From the NCBI RefSeq assembly GCF_009930875.1, contig NZ_CP025249.1, positions 372,001 through 436,000 of the forward strand: a DNA stretch of 64,000 bases, given 5' to 3'. The position numbers and the translations under genes were made by a program. Numbering within the stretch: the stretch's first letter is position 1; every line of letters begins with the position of its first letter. Below are positions 9,303-16,845 of the stretch, piece by piece. This DNA is from Actinomyces sp. 432 (lineage in GTDB: Bacteria > Actinomycetota > Actinomycetes > Actinomycetales > Actinomycetaceae). The notes beneath the pieces are model-generated. The model ran no database searches. It saw only the letters and a program-made list of their open reading frames with translations, and was not told where the DNA came from.

Positions 9303-10763
9303 TCAGCTCACCTTCAGTCCAAGGGGCAAGACTGCTGCGTCGAAGAGCTCATCCTGCTGCCCGATCATCGTGTCCACCCGCAACACGGACCGCCCCGCGG
9401 CCGCACGGGTGGCCTCGAAGGCGCGTCCCAGGCCCTCCTTCGAGGCAGCTGCAATCACGACCAGGGCGACGTGGTCGGCGTCCGTCCACCCCGAGTCCAG
9501 CTCGGTCAGGTGCTCATCGACAGCCTGCCGGTCGCGGGCCTGGAGCACGGTCTCGGTACGGCCCAGCTTCTGCCGCTCGACGACCGCGTTAGCCTCGTCG
9601 TTAGCGTCGTGCTCCGCAGCCCGGACCGCCTTGTCGGTGCGCACCGGCTCATAGATGTGCGTGAGCGTCATCCTGACCCCCGGCACCATCAGCAGGCCGT
9701 GCAGGAGCCCAGGTGCTACGGGCCGGCGAGGCCAGCCCACCCGCATCACCTTGTGCCAGCCCGAATCAGTCCTCATATGTGTCCAGTGGGCCTCAACCGC
9801 CATAGGGCCCGCCTCGTCCAGCGCTCCGATCATCTCCGGGTGCCGCTCCAGCTGCACGGATCTGGCAGGGTCGTAGGCGGCCCGGATGATCAGGGCCAGC
9901 TCGTCCGGCCCGAGCCAGCCCGCCGGCTCCAGGCCCGCCGCCGGCAGAGCCTCCTCCACCACGTGCATGCGCGACCGCATCACGGCGGCAGCACCCGTCA
10001 TACCGCCCCCGTGGTCACGAATCGCCGTCTTCACCTTCTCCAGGTCCAAGACGATCGTGATCGTGGACCGGTGCACCTCCGTGGCCGCCGACAGGTCCGC
10101 CAGCAGCGCCTCATAGGACACGCGGGCCGGGGACCCCTCCGGGGCCTTAGTGGGCCAGCGGCGCCAGTGCTCCCTGGCCCCCACGCTCGCGTCCGGGTCC
10201 GACCGCACCGTCGTCTGGATCCGCCTGATCCCGCCGGACTGGCCGACCGTGCCAAGGAACGCCGCCCAACCATTAACCCTGCTGGCCTGCTCGTCGTCGT
10301 CGACCACCATGAACTGGCCGTGCGTCACCGCGATCGTCGCCGCCAATGTCTTCGCCGACGGGTCGTGGACGAAGACGGCGCCGGTGGCCTCGTCGACCAC
10401 CTGACGCAGGCGGGCGCGGGAGCCGGGCAGCGCCAGCGTGCCCGCAGGGCGGGTCCGCCACACCGGCCGGACGTACCGGCGCTGCCCCGCCACCCCGCGC
10501 CCCACCCACGCCGCCGCAACCGGCACATAGCCCACCAGCGGCTTGCCGGACACGGGAACGAGTGCCGCAGCCGCCAGCCCCACCCACAGCGGGGACGTGA
10601 TCAGCGGCCCGGCCGGCAGACCCAGCCCGATCATCCCGCCGACCGCCGCCACACCCGCCGCCAGCAGGCACAAGCACTGGGCGCCGCTCAGGCCCAGCAG
10701 CACGCCACGCGTCGACCGCCGTGGGAAAACCTCGCTAACACCGGCTACGTCACTCATCACCAT
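9303..10763 (-). CDS. SCO6880-family conjugation membrane protein
   Basis: A 486-residue protein with two transmembrane segments close to the N-terminus (about residues 22-70) and a long soluble region. This layout, and its position just before the VirB4-like ATPase, match the SCO6880 family, which appears to combine a PrgI/VirB3-like membrane anchor with a VirB4 N-terminal-like domain. Alternative starts are ATG 10763 or ATG 10757; only a weak GGGTGA precedes them. It begins 8 bp after the stop of the upstream small membrane protein, so it is in the same transcript. Confidence 0.82.
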   Translation of the reverse strand: MVMSDVAGVSEVFPRRSTRGVLLGLSGAQCLCLLAAGVAAVGGMIGLGLPAGPLITSPLWVGLAAAALVPVSGKPLVGYVPVAAAWVGRGVAGQRRYVRPVWRTRPAGTLALPGSRARLRQVVDEATGAVFVHDPSAKTLAATIAVTHGQFMVVDDDEQASRVNGWAAFLGTVGQSGGIRRIQTTVRSDPDASVGAREHWRRWPTKAPEGSPARVSYEALLADLSAATEVHRSTITIVLDLEKVKTAIRDHGGGMTGAAAVMRSRMHVVEEALPAAGLEPAGWLGPDELALIIRAAYDPARSVQLERHPEMIGALDEAGPMAVEAHWTHMRTDSGWHKVMRVGWPRRPVAPGLLHGLLMVPGVRMTLTHIYEPVRTDKAVRAAEHDANDEANAVVERQKLGRTETVLQARDRQAVDEHLTELDSGWTDADHVALVVIAAASKEGLGRAFEATRAAAGRSVLRVDTMIGQQDELFDAAVLPLGLKVS

Positions 10764-10770
10764 TCACCCA

Positions 10771-11148
10771 TCAGAAATTGGAACCCGCCTCGGCGAAGAA
10801 GCCGACCAGCTCGGCCGACCCGCCAATCACCGCTCCTCCGACGAACGCCGCAGCGATGCCGAGCTTCGCCTGCGTCCCACGGTGGCCCAAATCGAACCAA
10901 TGCCCAACAACCCAAATGCTCGCTGCGCCGATCACCGACATCACCATCAGCACGATGCCGAGCGCCTGGAACCCGCCGACAGCCTCAATCAATGGCCCCA
11001 TGAAGGGGAAGTAGTCCCAGTTGATCGTGATGTTCGGCGTGTAACCACTGCCGTTGCCCGTGCCCGCAGTAGCGCCGTCCGTGGCCCCGTCCGTCGTCAG
11101 GTCCGTCGCCAGCCCGGCTGCCGCCAGACCGATATTCACCAAGCTCAT
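10771..11148 (-). CDS. Small two-TM conjugation protein (DUF6112-like)
   Basis: A 125-residue protein with a Thr/Gly/Ala-rich, probably extracytoplasmic stretch (residues 15-45) and two hydrophobic segments (about residues 58-80 and 95-118). Size and position before the SCO6880 gene match the DUF6112-type proteins of actinobacterial conjugation clusters, which are VirB2-like pilin candidates; that role is inferred. ATG 11148 was chosen because GGAGGA lies 6 bases upstream; a longer frame to 11202 would enter the promoter-like motif. Copy B of the 30-bp element motif is about 55 bp upstream. Confidence 0.72.
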   Translation of the reverse strand: MSLVNIGLAAAGLATDLTTDGATDGATAGTGNGSGYTPNITINWDYFPFMGPLIEAVGGFQALGIVLMVMSVIGAASIWVVGHWFDLGHRGTQAKLGIAAAFVGGAVIGGSAELVGFFAEAGSNF

Positions 11149-11200
11149 GGGTGCTCCTCCAATGTAGGGAAACTCGTGCCGGCCCGGGCGGGCCGGCCTC

Positions 11201-11230
11201 AACCCCTATATGCGACGGTGCCCCGCACAC
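11201..11230 (-). promoter_or_regulatory. Element-wide 30-bp promoter/operator motif, copy B
   Basis: On the minus strand it reads GTGTGCGGGG, CACC, then GTCGCATATAGGGGT. It lies between the two small membrane protein genes and points at the leftward gene starting at 11148. Conservation with copy A continues past the core (GAG followed by CCGG-rich bases). Confidence 0.65.
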
Positions 11231-11258
11231 GCGCACACACCGCGCATGTGCGGGGCAC
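11218..11258. terminator. 12-bp-stem hairpin overlapping motif copy B
   Basis: GTGCCCCGCACA at 11218-11229 pairs perfectly with TGTGCGGGGCAC at 11247-11258 across a 17-base loop. It falls after the stop of the upstream small membrane gene and overlaps the GC half of motif copy B. It could stop read-through from the upstream genes or be an operator; there is no T run. Confidence 0.5.
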
Positions 11259-11279
11259 CCCCCGACTACGCTCGCCGGC

Positions 11280-11567
11280 TCACCCGCCCGACAGCGTGCC
11301 GATGACCCACCCGATCCAGCCCGGCAGCGCCATGGCCACCACCGGCACCAGCAGCGAGCCGGCCACCGCGAGCCTCCCCGCCTTCGCCACGCCACCCAGC
11401 CCGGTGGCGTGACCACCAGCCCACAGGACCGCGCCCAGGATCACGCCCGCCGTGGCCGCCACCAGCACCACCGCCTGCACCCCACCAATCAGCGCGAACA
11501 GGCCCGTGATCTCCTCCCACAATCCCACGTCCGGCAGCAGCACGCGCGCCGGCACACTCACCAGCAT
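11280..11567 (-). CDS. Small hydrophobic conjugation protein
   Basis: A 95-residue, almost entirely hydrophobic protein with about three membrane segments (residues 20-47, 62-80 and 82-93) and no charged domain. In conjugation clusters such proteins are pilin-like or channel components; which applies here cannot be decided. ATG 11567 sits 6 bases after GGAGGT and overlaps the TGA of the TrbL-like gene as TGATG, so translation is coupled. GTG 11570 is an alternative start one codon earlier. Confidence 0.7.
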   Translation of the reverse strand: MLVSVPARVLLPDVGLWEEITGLFALIGGVQAVVLVAATAGVILGAVLWAGGHATGLGGVAKAGRLAVAGSLLVPVVAMALPGWIGWVIGTLSGG

Positions 11568-13858
11568 CACGACACCTCCCAGCCAGGGATGTCATCCTCC
11601 AGCGCACCGTGCCCGAAGCCACCGCCATACATACGCGGCACCGGGCTCGGCAGCCGCCGGCCGGCCCCATCGCGACGCGTCGACATCGCCCGCGCACGGC
11701 CGACGAGGTCATTGAGCTTCTCGGGCACACCACGCCGCCCGGACGAGCTGCTCTGCGCCGGGCCACCGTCCCCGCCGCGCGACGGCACCGAGGACGGTGC
11801 CGACGGCGAGGCCGCAGTGCCACCGGACGCGGCCGACGGTGACGGTACTGTCCGGCCCACGCCGGCACCCCTGCGGCCCACGGGCGCAGGCCGACCACGG
11901 CCCGCGCCAGTGCCCGCCGGCTGCGCACCCGCCGGGACCGTCTGGCCACTCGCACCCTCCGCCACAGACGGCGCCTGCACCCGGTCCCCAGCAGCAGGCT
12001 CAGACTCCGCAGGAGCCTCCGCCGGGGCGGGCTCGGCCGCCCACGCGCCCACCTGCCCGCCAGCGGGCTCACCGACCGACGCTACCGGCGCCTCCGCCGG
12101 CGCCTTGCCCTCCCCAGCGGCCGACTGGCTGGCCGGCTCCGCCTGCGCGGCGGCATGACCGGGCGCCTGCCCCGGCGCCTGGGCGGCGGACTGCTCCTGA
12201 CCGATCGTCTGACCGGCCGCGCCCTCGACTCCCGTGCCGCGTGCGCCAGCCGTCGCAGAGGCAGCCTCCGACGTCGCCCCCGAGGTGGACGAGGCCGACG
12301 CCGCGCCGCCAGCCTCAGCACCAGCACCAGCACCAGCACCGGCACCAGCACCGGCACCAGCACCGGCGCCCGCACCCGCGATGCCGCCGACCGCGGCCGC
12401 GGCCACGGCAAGCACCGTCTTGGTGGTCTGCCCGACCACCTCGCCGCCACGCTCGACGCCGCCCTGCACCGACCCCTGCATGTACGCGATCGATTCTTCG
12501 CCGAGGAAGTCGAGGAACTTGAAGCACACCCACGGCGCGAACATGGCCAGCAGCACCATCGCCACACCCACAGCCAGGTCACCCAACCAGGCGACCACGC
12601 CCAGGCCCTCAGCGCCGAAGTCCCCAATACGGTCCGCGAGGATCGTCAGCCCCAGACCCAGGACAACGATCACGCCCAACTTGCACACGACCAGCGCCAG
12701 CAGCCAGGAGATCACCTGCCGCGGCCACCGCCGCGACGTGCGCGCCGCCAGCCCGCTCATCGCCAGCGGCAGAACCACCGTGCACGCATACAGCGACAGC
12801 TCACGCAGCACCAGCGTAATGACCAGCCCAATGCCCGCGATCACCGTCACGATCGCGAGGATGACGAACACCAGCATCAGCACGCCCACACCAACACCCA
12901 GGTCCATCGCGGCCGCAACCGCGCGCAGCGTCGCCGGCGACCACAAGTCCGTGATCGCCGACTCCAGGTCGCTAACCTGGGCCTCCAGGTCCCCGGCCAT
13001 CGCCACACACAGCCGGTCAACCGCCGTGCTAATCGCGGCCAGGATCGGGATCGCCACCATCGTGCCCGCAGTCGCCGCCGTCGCACCCACAGCCGCCTGC
13101 CGCAACCCCTGCAACGGCCGACCACGCACCGCAGACGACGCAAGCTGCCAAAAAGCGAGTAGCAGTGTCAGTGGTATCGCTATCGCGAAAAGCTTGCCCG
13201 CCCACGTCCACACAAACTCCGCATCCAAATCCGCGCTCGTCAGTGCAAAGGCGAACTGAACCAGCGCCGACAGCAGCCAGGCCGCCGCAGACCCCAGCGT
13301 CGTGACGAGCCAGTCAGCGACCGAGCCCATCACCGCCTCAATCGCCTCCGGGATACTCATCCCAACCAAGTCACCGACCGTGGACACCACATTGCCGACA
13401 TCCTCGGCAAGATCCTGGACCCCCTCGACCAGGTCCGACGCCTTGTCCTCCAGCCATCCGCCGACACCGCTGAGCGTGTCACCCACGCCGCTGCCGGCAT
13501 CCTCCGACAGCTCACCCGGCGCACCCGCGGTCCCTCCACCTGCGGAGTCCTCCCCGCTGTCCTTCGGCACCACACCCGACTCGCCCGACCCGTAGGCACC
13601 GGGTGTCTTGTCCTCGACCCGGCCCGACGGCTGCCGGTCCTCACCCCACGTGCCCTCGAGCGGCACGCGGTCACCGCCAGACAGGGCATCATCCTCGTCG
13701 GCCTTATCGACGACGCCGCCGAACTTGTCTCCGTCCGCCACTTCGTCGGCGTACGCGGGCGACGTCAAGCCCACGCCCACCACCAGCACGAGCGGCACCA
13801 GCAGGGGCAGCAGCAACCGCCACCAGAGCCGCGACCGCGAGCCCGTCGTCGTGGTCAC
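11567..13858 (-). CDS. TrbL/VirB6-like polytopic mating-channel protein
   Basis: A 763-residue protein. An N-terminal signal peptide (hydrophobic residues 12-35, ending AYA) leads to an acidic extracytoplasmic region of about 130 residues. About six to eight membrane segments follow over residues 175-480. The C-terminal 280 residues are Ala/Gly/Pro/Ser-rich and probably disordered, beginning with a run of alternating Gly-Ala. This architecture fits TrbL/VirB6 channel proteins of Gram-positive elements. The start ATGA overlaps the stop of the preceding gene. Confidence 0.8.
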   Translation of the reverse strand: MTTTTGSRSRLWWRLLLPLLVPLVLVVGVGLTSPAYADEVADGDKFGGVVDKADEDDALSGGDRVPLEGTWGEDRQPSGRVEDKTPGAYGSGESGVVPKDSGEDSAGGGTAGAPGELSEDAGSGVGDTLSGVGGWLEDKASDLVEGVQDLAEDVGNVVSTVGDLVGMSIPEAIEAVMGSVADWLVTTLGSAAAWLLSALVQFAFALTSADLDAEFVWTWAGKLFAIAIPLTLLLAFWQLASSAVRGRPLQGLRQAAVGATAATAGTMVAIPILAAISTAVDRLCVAMAGDLEAQVSDLESAITDLWSPATLRAVAAAMDLGVGVGVLMLVFVILAIVTVIAGIGLVITLVLRELSLYACTVVLPLAMSGLAARTSRRWPRQVISWLLALVVCKLGVIVVLGLGLTILADRIGDFGAEGLGVVAWLGDLAVGVAMVLLAMFAPWVCFKFLDFLGEESIAYMQGSVQGGVERGGEVVGQTTKTVLAVAAAAVGGIAGAGAGAGAGAGAGAGAGAGAEAGGAASASSTSGATSEAASATAGARGTGVEGAAGQTIGQEQSAAQAPGQAPGHAAAQAEPASQSAAGEGKAPAEAPVASVGEPAGGQVGAWAAEPAPAEAPAESEPAAGDRVQAPSVAEGASGQTVPAGAQPAGTGAGRGRPAPVGRRGAGVGRTVPSPSAASGGTAASPSAPSSVPSRGGDGGPAQSSSSGRRGVPEKLNDLVGRARAMSTRRDGAGRRLPSPVPRMYGGGFGHGALEDDIPGWEVS
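12310..12372 (-). repeat. 6-bp microsatellite coding for Gly-Ala run
   Basis: On the plus strand CCAGCA and CCGGCA hexamers repeat about ten times; on the coding strand they give alternating Gly and Ala codons at the junction between the membrane domain and the disordered tail of the TrbL-like protein. Such runs can change length by slippage. Confidence 0.75.
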
Positions 13859-14670
13859 GAGCCCTCCCCATCACGGGTCTGCCCGACGATGCCGATCAGG
13901 GAGCAGTAGTCGCCGTCCGGGCAGTGCACCAGGATGTGCGCCCCAGTCGTCACCGTCCGCTTCCAGCCAGCCACGTCATCGACCGCCTGCACCTCCGTCG
14001 TCAGATCCGCCCACACGTTGTACTGGTAGATCCCCTCCGACCTGTTGCGGATAACCTGCAGGTAGGCGTTGTCGCCGATATCAGCGTGCAGGTCCTCGTT
14101 CGACAATGTCTCCACGCGCGTAATGTCGATCGCGTCGTGCTGCCTCGCGTCCACGCGATACGCCAGCTCATCCAGATCCACGGACTTGGACACCGCGCCC
14201 CGCAAAGCGTCATGCACCTCGGCACCCAGTGGGCCGTCCGTGCCATCCATGCCGGCCAGCATCTCCGTGGTGATCCGGTCCGCCTCAGCCATCAGATCCT
14301 CAGGCTGGTACTCCGAGTAGTCATACCCCAGCGCCGCACGCACAGACGCCGCAAAGACCGCCGGGTCCTTGGTCCTCGCGTACTGCGACTCGCCCAGCCT
14401 GGGCAGGCCGGCCCCATAGTCCACGCCCGTGCTGGACCGCACGTCCTGGCTGTCCCCCGGAGGGGCCGACGGCAGCCCCGTCGGAACACCCAGCGTCGGC
14501 ACAACCGCCGCGCCAGCGGTCGGCTCGTCGCCGCCAGCGACGACGCGCCCGGCCGCCGACCGCTGCCCAATCACCACCCCCAGCGCGAGCACCAGCACCA
14601 CCGCAAGCAGCCCCATCACCGCCTTACCCCTCCAGGTAAAGCCGTCGAAGAACCTCCTGATAGCACCCAT
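13855..14670 (-). CDS. Single-TM conjugal transfer protein (VirB8/TcpC-like candidate)
   Basis: A 271-residue bitopic protein: short basic cytoplasmic N-terminus, one membrane helix (about residues 17-35), a Pro/Gly linker, then a soluble domain of about 180 residues. Topology, size and neighbours suggest a VirB8 or TcpC-type channel subunit, but no signature motif confirms it. ATG 14670 has GGAGGGAGG upstream. Motif copy C lies about 40 bp before the start. Its stop overlaps the TrbL-like start by 4 bp. Confidence 0.65.
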   Translation of the reverse strand: MGAIRRFFDGFTWRGKAVMGLLAVVLVLALGVVIGQRSAAGRVVAGGDEPTAGAAVVPTLGVPTGLPSAPPGDSQDVRSSTGVDYGAGLPRLGESQYARTKDPAVFAASVRAALGYDYSEYQPEDLMAEADRITTEMLAGMDGTDGPLGAEVHDALRGAVSKSVDLDELAYRVDARQHDAIDITRVETLSNEDLHADIGDNAYLQVIRNRSEGIYQYNVWADLTTEVQAVDDVAGWKRTVTTGAHILVHCPDGDYCSLIGIVGQTRDGEGS

Positions 14671-14711
14671 CCGCGGCGCCTCCCTCCAAGTCGCTGATCG
14701 CTGGTCGGTCT

Positions 14712-14743
14712 CGCCCCCTTATATGCGACAGGCCCCCGCACAC
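14712..14743 (-). promoter_or_regulatory. Element-wide 30-bp promoter/operator motif, copy C
   Basis: Minus strand: GTGTGCGGGG, GCCT, then GTCGCATATAAGGGGG. It is in the 110-bp gap between the NlpC/P60 gene and the single-TM transfer gene and points at the latter. Confidence 0.65.
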
Positions 14744-14780
14744 ACGCGGGCGGCGAGCCGTCAGGGAACCCAGCCGGTCA

Positions 14781-15890
14781 CTATTCGATCACGCGAATGT
14801 ACTTCGGCGCGCCGTACACAGGTATGCGCACCACGCCCTGAGCCGGCGTCTGCGCACCCACCAGCTCACCACCACCCAGGTAGATCGCGACGTGCCCCGG
14901 CCACCACATAATGTCCCCAGCCACAGCATCCATCGGCGACACCTCCCGCCCGGCCAGCCGCTGCGCCTCCGACGAGTGCGGCAGCTCCACACCGATCCGC
15001 CGATACGCGCCCTGCACCAGCCCAGAGCAATCCCACGCATCCGGCCCCTCAGCACCCCACACATACGCATCACCCACCTGCTGCAGCGCAAACGTCACCA
15101 CCTCGGTGCGCTTCTCGTCCAGGCCCGCCGGCACACCACCCGACGCCAAGCCACCCGCGCAACGCACCGTCGACAGCACCGACAACAACGACCGCGCCAC
15201 CGGCTCCCACCGCGCATACGCGTCAGGCAGCGCCGACACCTGCACCGCCTGAGCCGCCCCCGCAACACTCATCGACTCCCAACCAGACACGCCCGCCAAA
15301 CGGTCGTAGAACGTCGCCGCGGACGTAGCCGGGTCCATGATCTCCTCCACCGACCCCCACCCGGCGCTCGGACGCTGCTGAAACAAACCAATACTGTCCC
15401 AGTCCGACCCCACACCATCATGAGGCAGCCTCATCGACTCCACCACCACCGCCCGCGCCGACTCCCACGCCGCAGGCGACATCACCCCACCCGAGTACGA
15501 GTAGCTGCCGTCGTTGGCCAGATTGCGTAACGCCGACTCCGTCAGCGCAGTCGCCAGCGCAACGACCTGCGCCTGCCGCCCCATGCCCTGCCCCGCCTGC
15601 ACCACAACCGCAGCATTACGCACCTGCACCTCATCCAGCGTCACCTCCACGCCCAACGCATCCACCGCCGACACCGACGCCCCACCCGTATCACACACCA
15701 CCGACGAGCCGCCCGCAGCCGCCGACCGCTGCTGATCACCCAGCAGCGCCACGCCCAGCATGCCAGCCACCGGCACCAAAGGCGCCCCCAGCACCAGACC
15801 CACCACCAGCACACCAACCAGCACCCGCCGCCCCGACGACGAGGCCGAGCCCGACGCGGAGCCAGAGGACGCTGACACAGGAGTACTCAC
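14781..15890 (-). CDS. NlpC/P60 cell-wall hydrolase of the transfer system
   Basis: A 369-residue bifunctional-looking peptidoglycan hydrolase that would open the wall for the mating channel. One membrane anchor (about residues 22-48) is followed by a lysozyme-like domain (residues 85-210; ALATALTESALRNLAND with a probable catalytic Glu, and SIGLFQQRPSAGWG). A C-terminal NlpC/P60 domain follows (AWDCSGLVQGAYR with the catalytic Cys, GHVAIYLGG with the catalytic His). GTG 15890 is immediately downstream of motif copy D, whose AGGGGG could act as ribosome site, or the transcript may be leaderless. A longer frame to 16064 would cross the promoter and the previous stop. Confidence 0.88.
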   Translation of the reverse strand: MSTPVSASSGSASGSASSSGRRVLVGVLVVGLVLGAPLVPVAGMLGVALLGDQQRSAAAGGSSVVCDTGGASVSAVDALGVEVTLDEVQVRNAAVVVQAGQGMGRQAQVVALATALTESALRNLANDGSYSYSGGVMSPAAWESARAVVVESMRLPHDGVGSDWDSIGLFQQRPSAGWGSVEEIMDPATSAATFYDRLAGVSGWESMSVAGAAQAVQVSALPDAYARWEPVARSLLSVLSTVRCAGGLASGGVPAGLDEKRTEVVTFALQQVGDAYVWGAEGPDAWDCSGLVQGAYRRIGVELPHSSEAQRLAGREVSPMDAVAGDIMWWPGHVAIYLGGGELVGAQTPAQGVVRIPVYGAPKYIRVIE

Positions 15891-15920
15891 GCCCCCTATA
15901 TGCGACACTCCCCCGCACAC
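15891..15920 (-). promoter_or_regulatory. Element-wide 30-bp promoter/operator motif, copy D
   Basis: Minus strand: GTGTGCGGGG, GAGT, then GTCGCATATAGGGGG. It directly abuts the GTG start of the NlpC/P60 gene: the start codon begins 6 bases after the CATATA core, a spacing compatible with a leaderless transcript. Confidence 0.65.
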
Positions 15921-15969
15921 ACGCAGCCGGGCGGCGCACCAGGCGCACCGCCCGGGCGTCGCGCCAGCA

Positions 15970-16845
15970 CTATGCGGCAGCCACCGCGGCCGTGATCGTA
16001 GGTGCCCCCAACAGCACCTCCACCAGCCACGCCTCCTGCGCCGGCGAGAGCTCCCGGCCGTCACGCAGGGCCAGCGTCACCGCAGACCCCGCACCCAGCC
16101 GCCGCGACCCCGTCACAATACTCATCCACGCACCCGCCGCCCCCGGCGAGACCCCAAGCTCACGCAGCCGACCGTCCTCAGCGTCCGCCCGCGCCCGCGT
16201 ATGCCGCCGATCACGCTCACCACCCACCGCCAGCTCCAGGATCCGCCACGTCCCCAGCCACGCAGACTCAGGCCGCACACCCAACGCCACCAGCAGAGCC
16301 ACCACCGACTCCAGTGTCGGCCCGAGATCCGACGGGCGCACCTCACCAGGCCAGCCCCCATCTGCCCACGCCCACGGCTGCTCAGCCTCCGCAAGCACCG
16401 ACGACTGATCCAGCTCCTCCGGGACCGCCAGGTCCTCCAAGCCCACAACCGGCCGCACACCAACACGCTCCACCAACCGACGCAGATTGCCATCCCCAGT
16501 CAGACCGCCCAGCCGATCCAGCAGCCACTCCCGCTGCAACACGCCCAAAGCGTGCCGACAAACCCAGCCCCACACGTCCGCCCCCGGGTGCGCCCCAGCC
16601 CAATCCAGCAGATCCTCCGACCGCGTCAGCACCACCAGCCGCACCGCGTCAGTCATCTCCTCCAAGCCCCACCGCCGTGAGTGCCAGCGCCGCGCGGTCG
16701 CCTCACACAGGCCACACGCCACGCGCCAGCCCAGCACCGACTCCCAACCCAGCCGGTCATCCAGCACCACCCGGACGGCAGCCACCAGCCCATCCGAGGC
16801 CTCAAGCCCACCAACAGCGCCAAGCTCGTCGACGTCGATCATCAT
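15970..16845 (-). CDS. Hypothetical element protein
   Basis: A 291-residue soluble protein, rich in Leu, Val, Arg and Trp, mostly helical by composition, without signal peptide, membrane segment or recognisable active site. ATG 16845 has GAGGAGG upstream and overlaps the stop of the Rep-like gene by 4 bp, so it is cotranslated with it. The position between a replication-type protein and the channel operon gives no decisive clue; function unknown. Confidence 0.6.
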   Translation of the reverse strand: MMIDVDELGAVGGLEASDGLVAAVRVVLDDRLGWESVLGWRVACGLCEATARRWHSRRWGLEEMTDAVRLVVLTRSEDLLDWAGAHPGADVWGWVCRHALGVLQREWLLDRLGGLTGDGNLRRLVERVGVRPVVGLEDLAVPEELDQSSVLAEAEQPWAWADGGWPGEVRPSDLGPTLESVVALLVALGVRPESAWLGTWRILELAVGGERDRRHTRARADAEDGRLRELGVSPGAAGAWMSIVTGSRRLGAGSAVTLALRDGRELSPAQEAWLVEVLLGAPTITAAVAAA

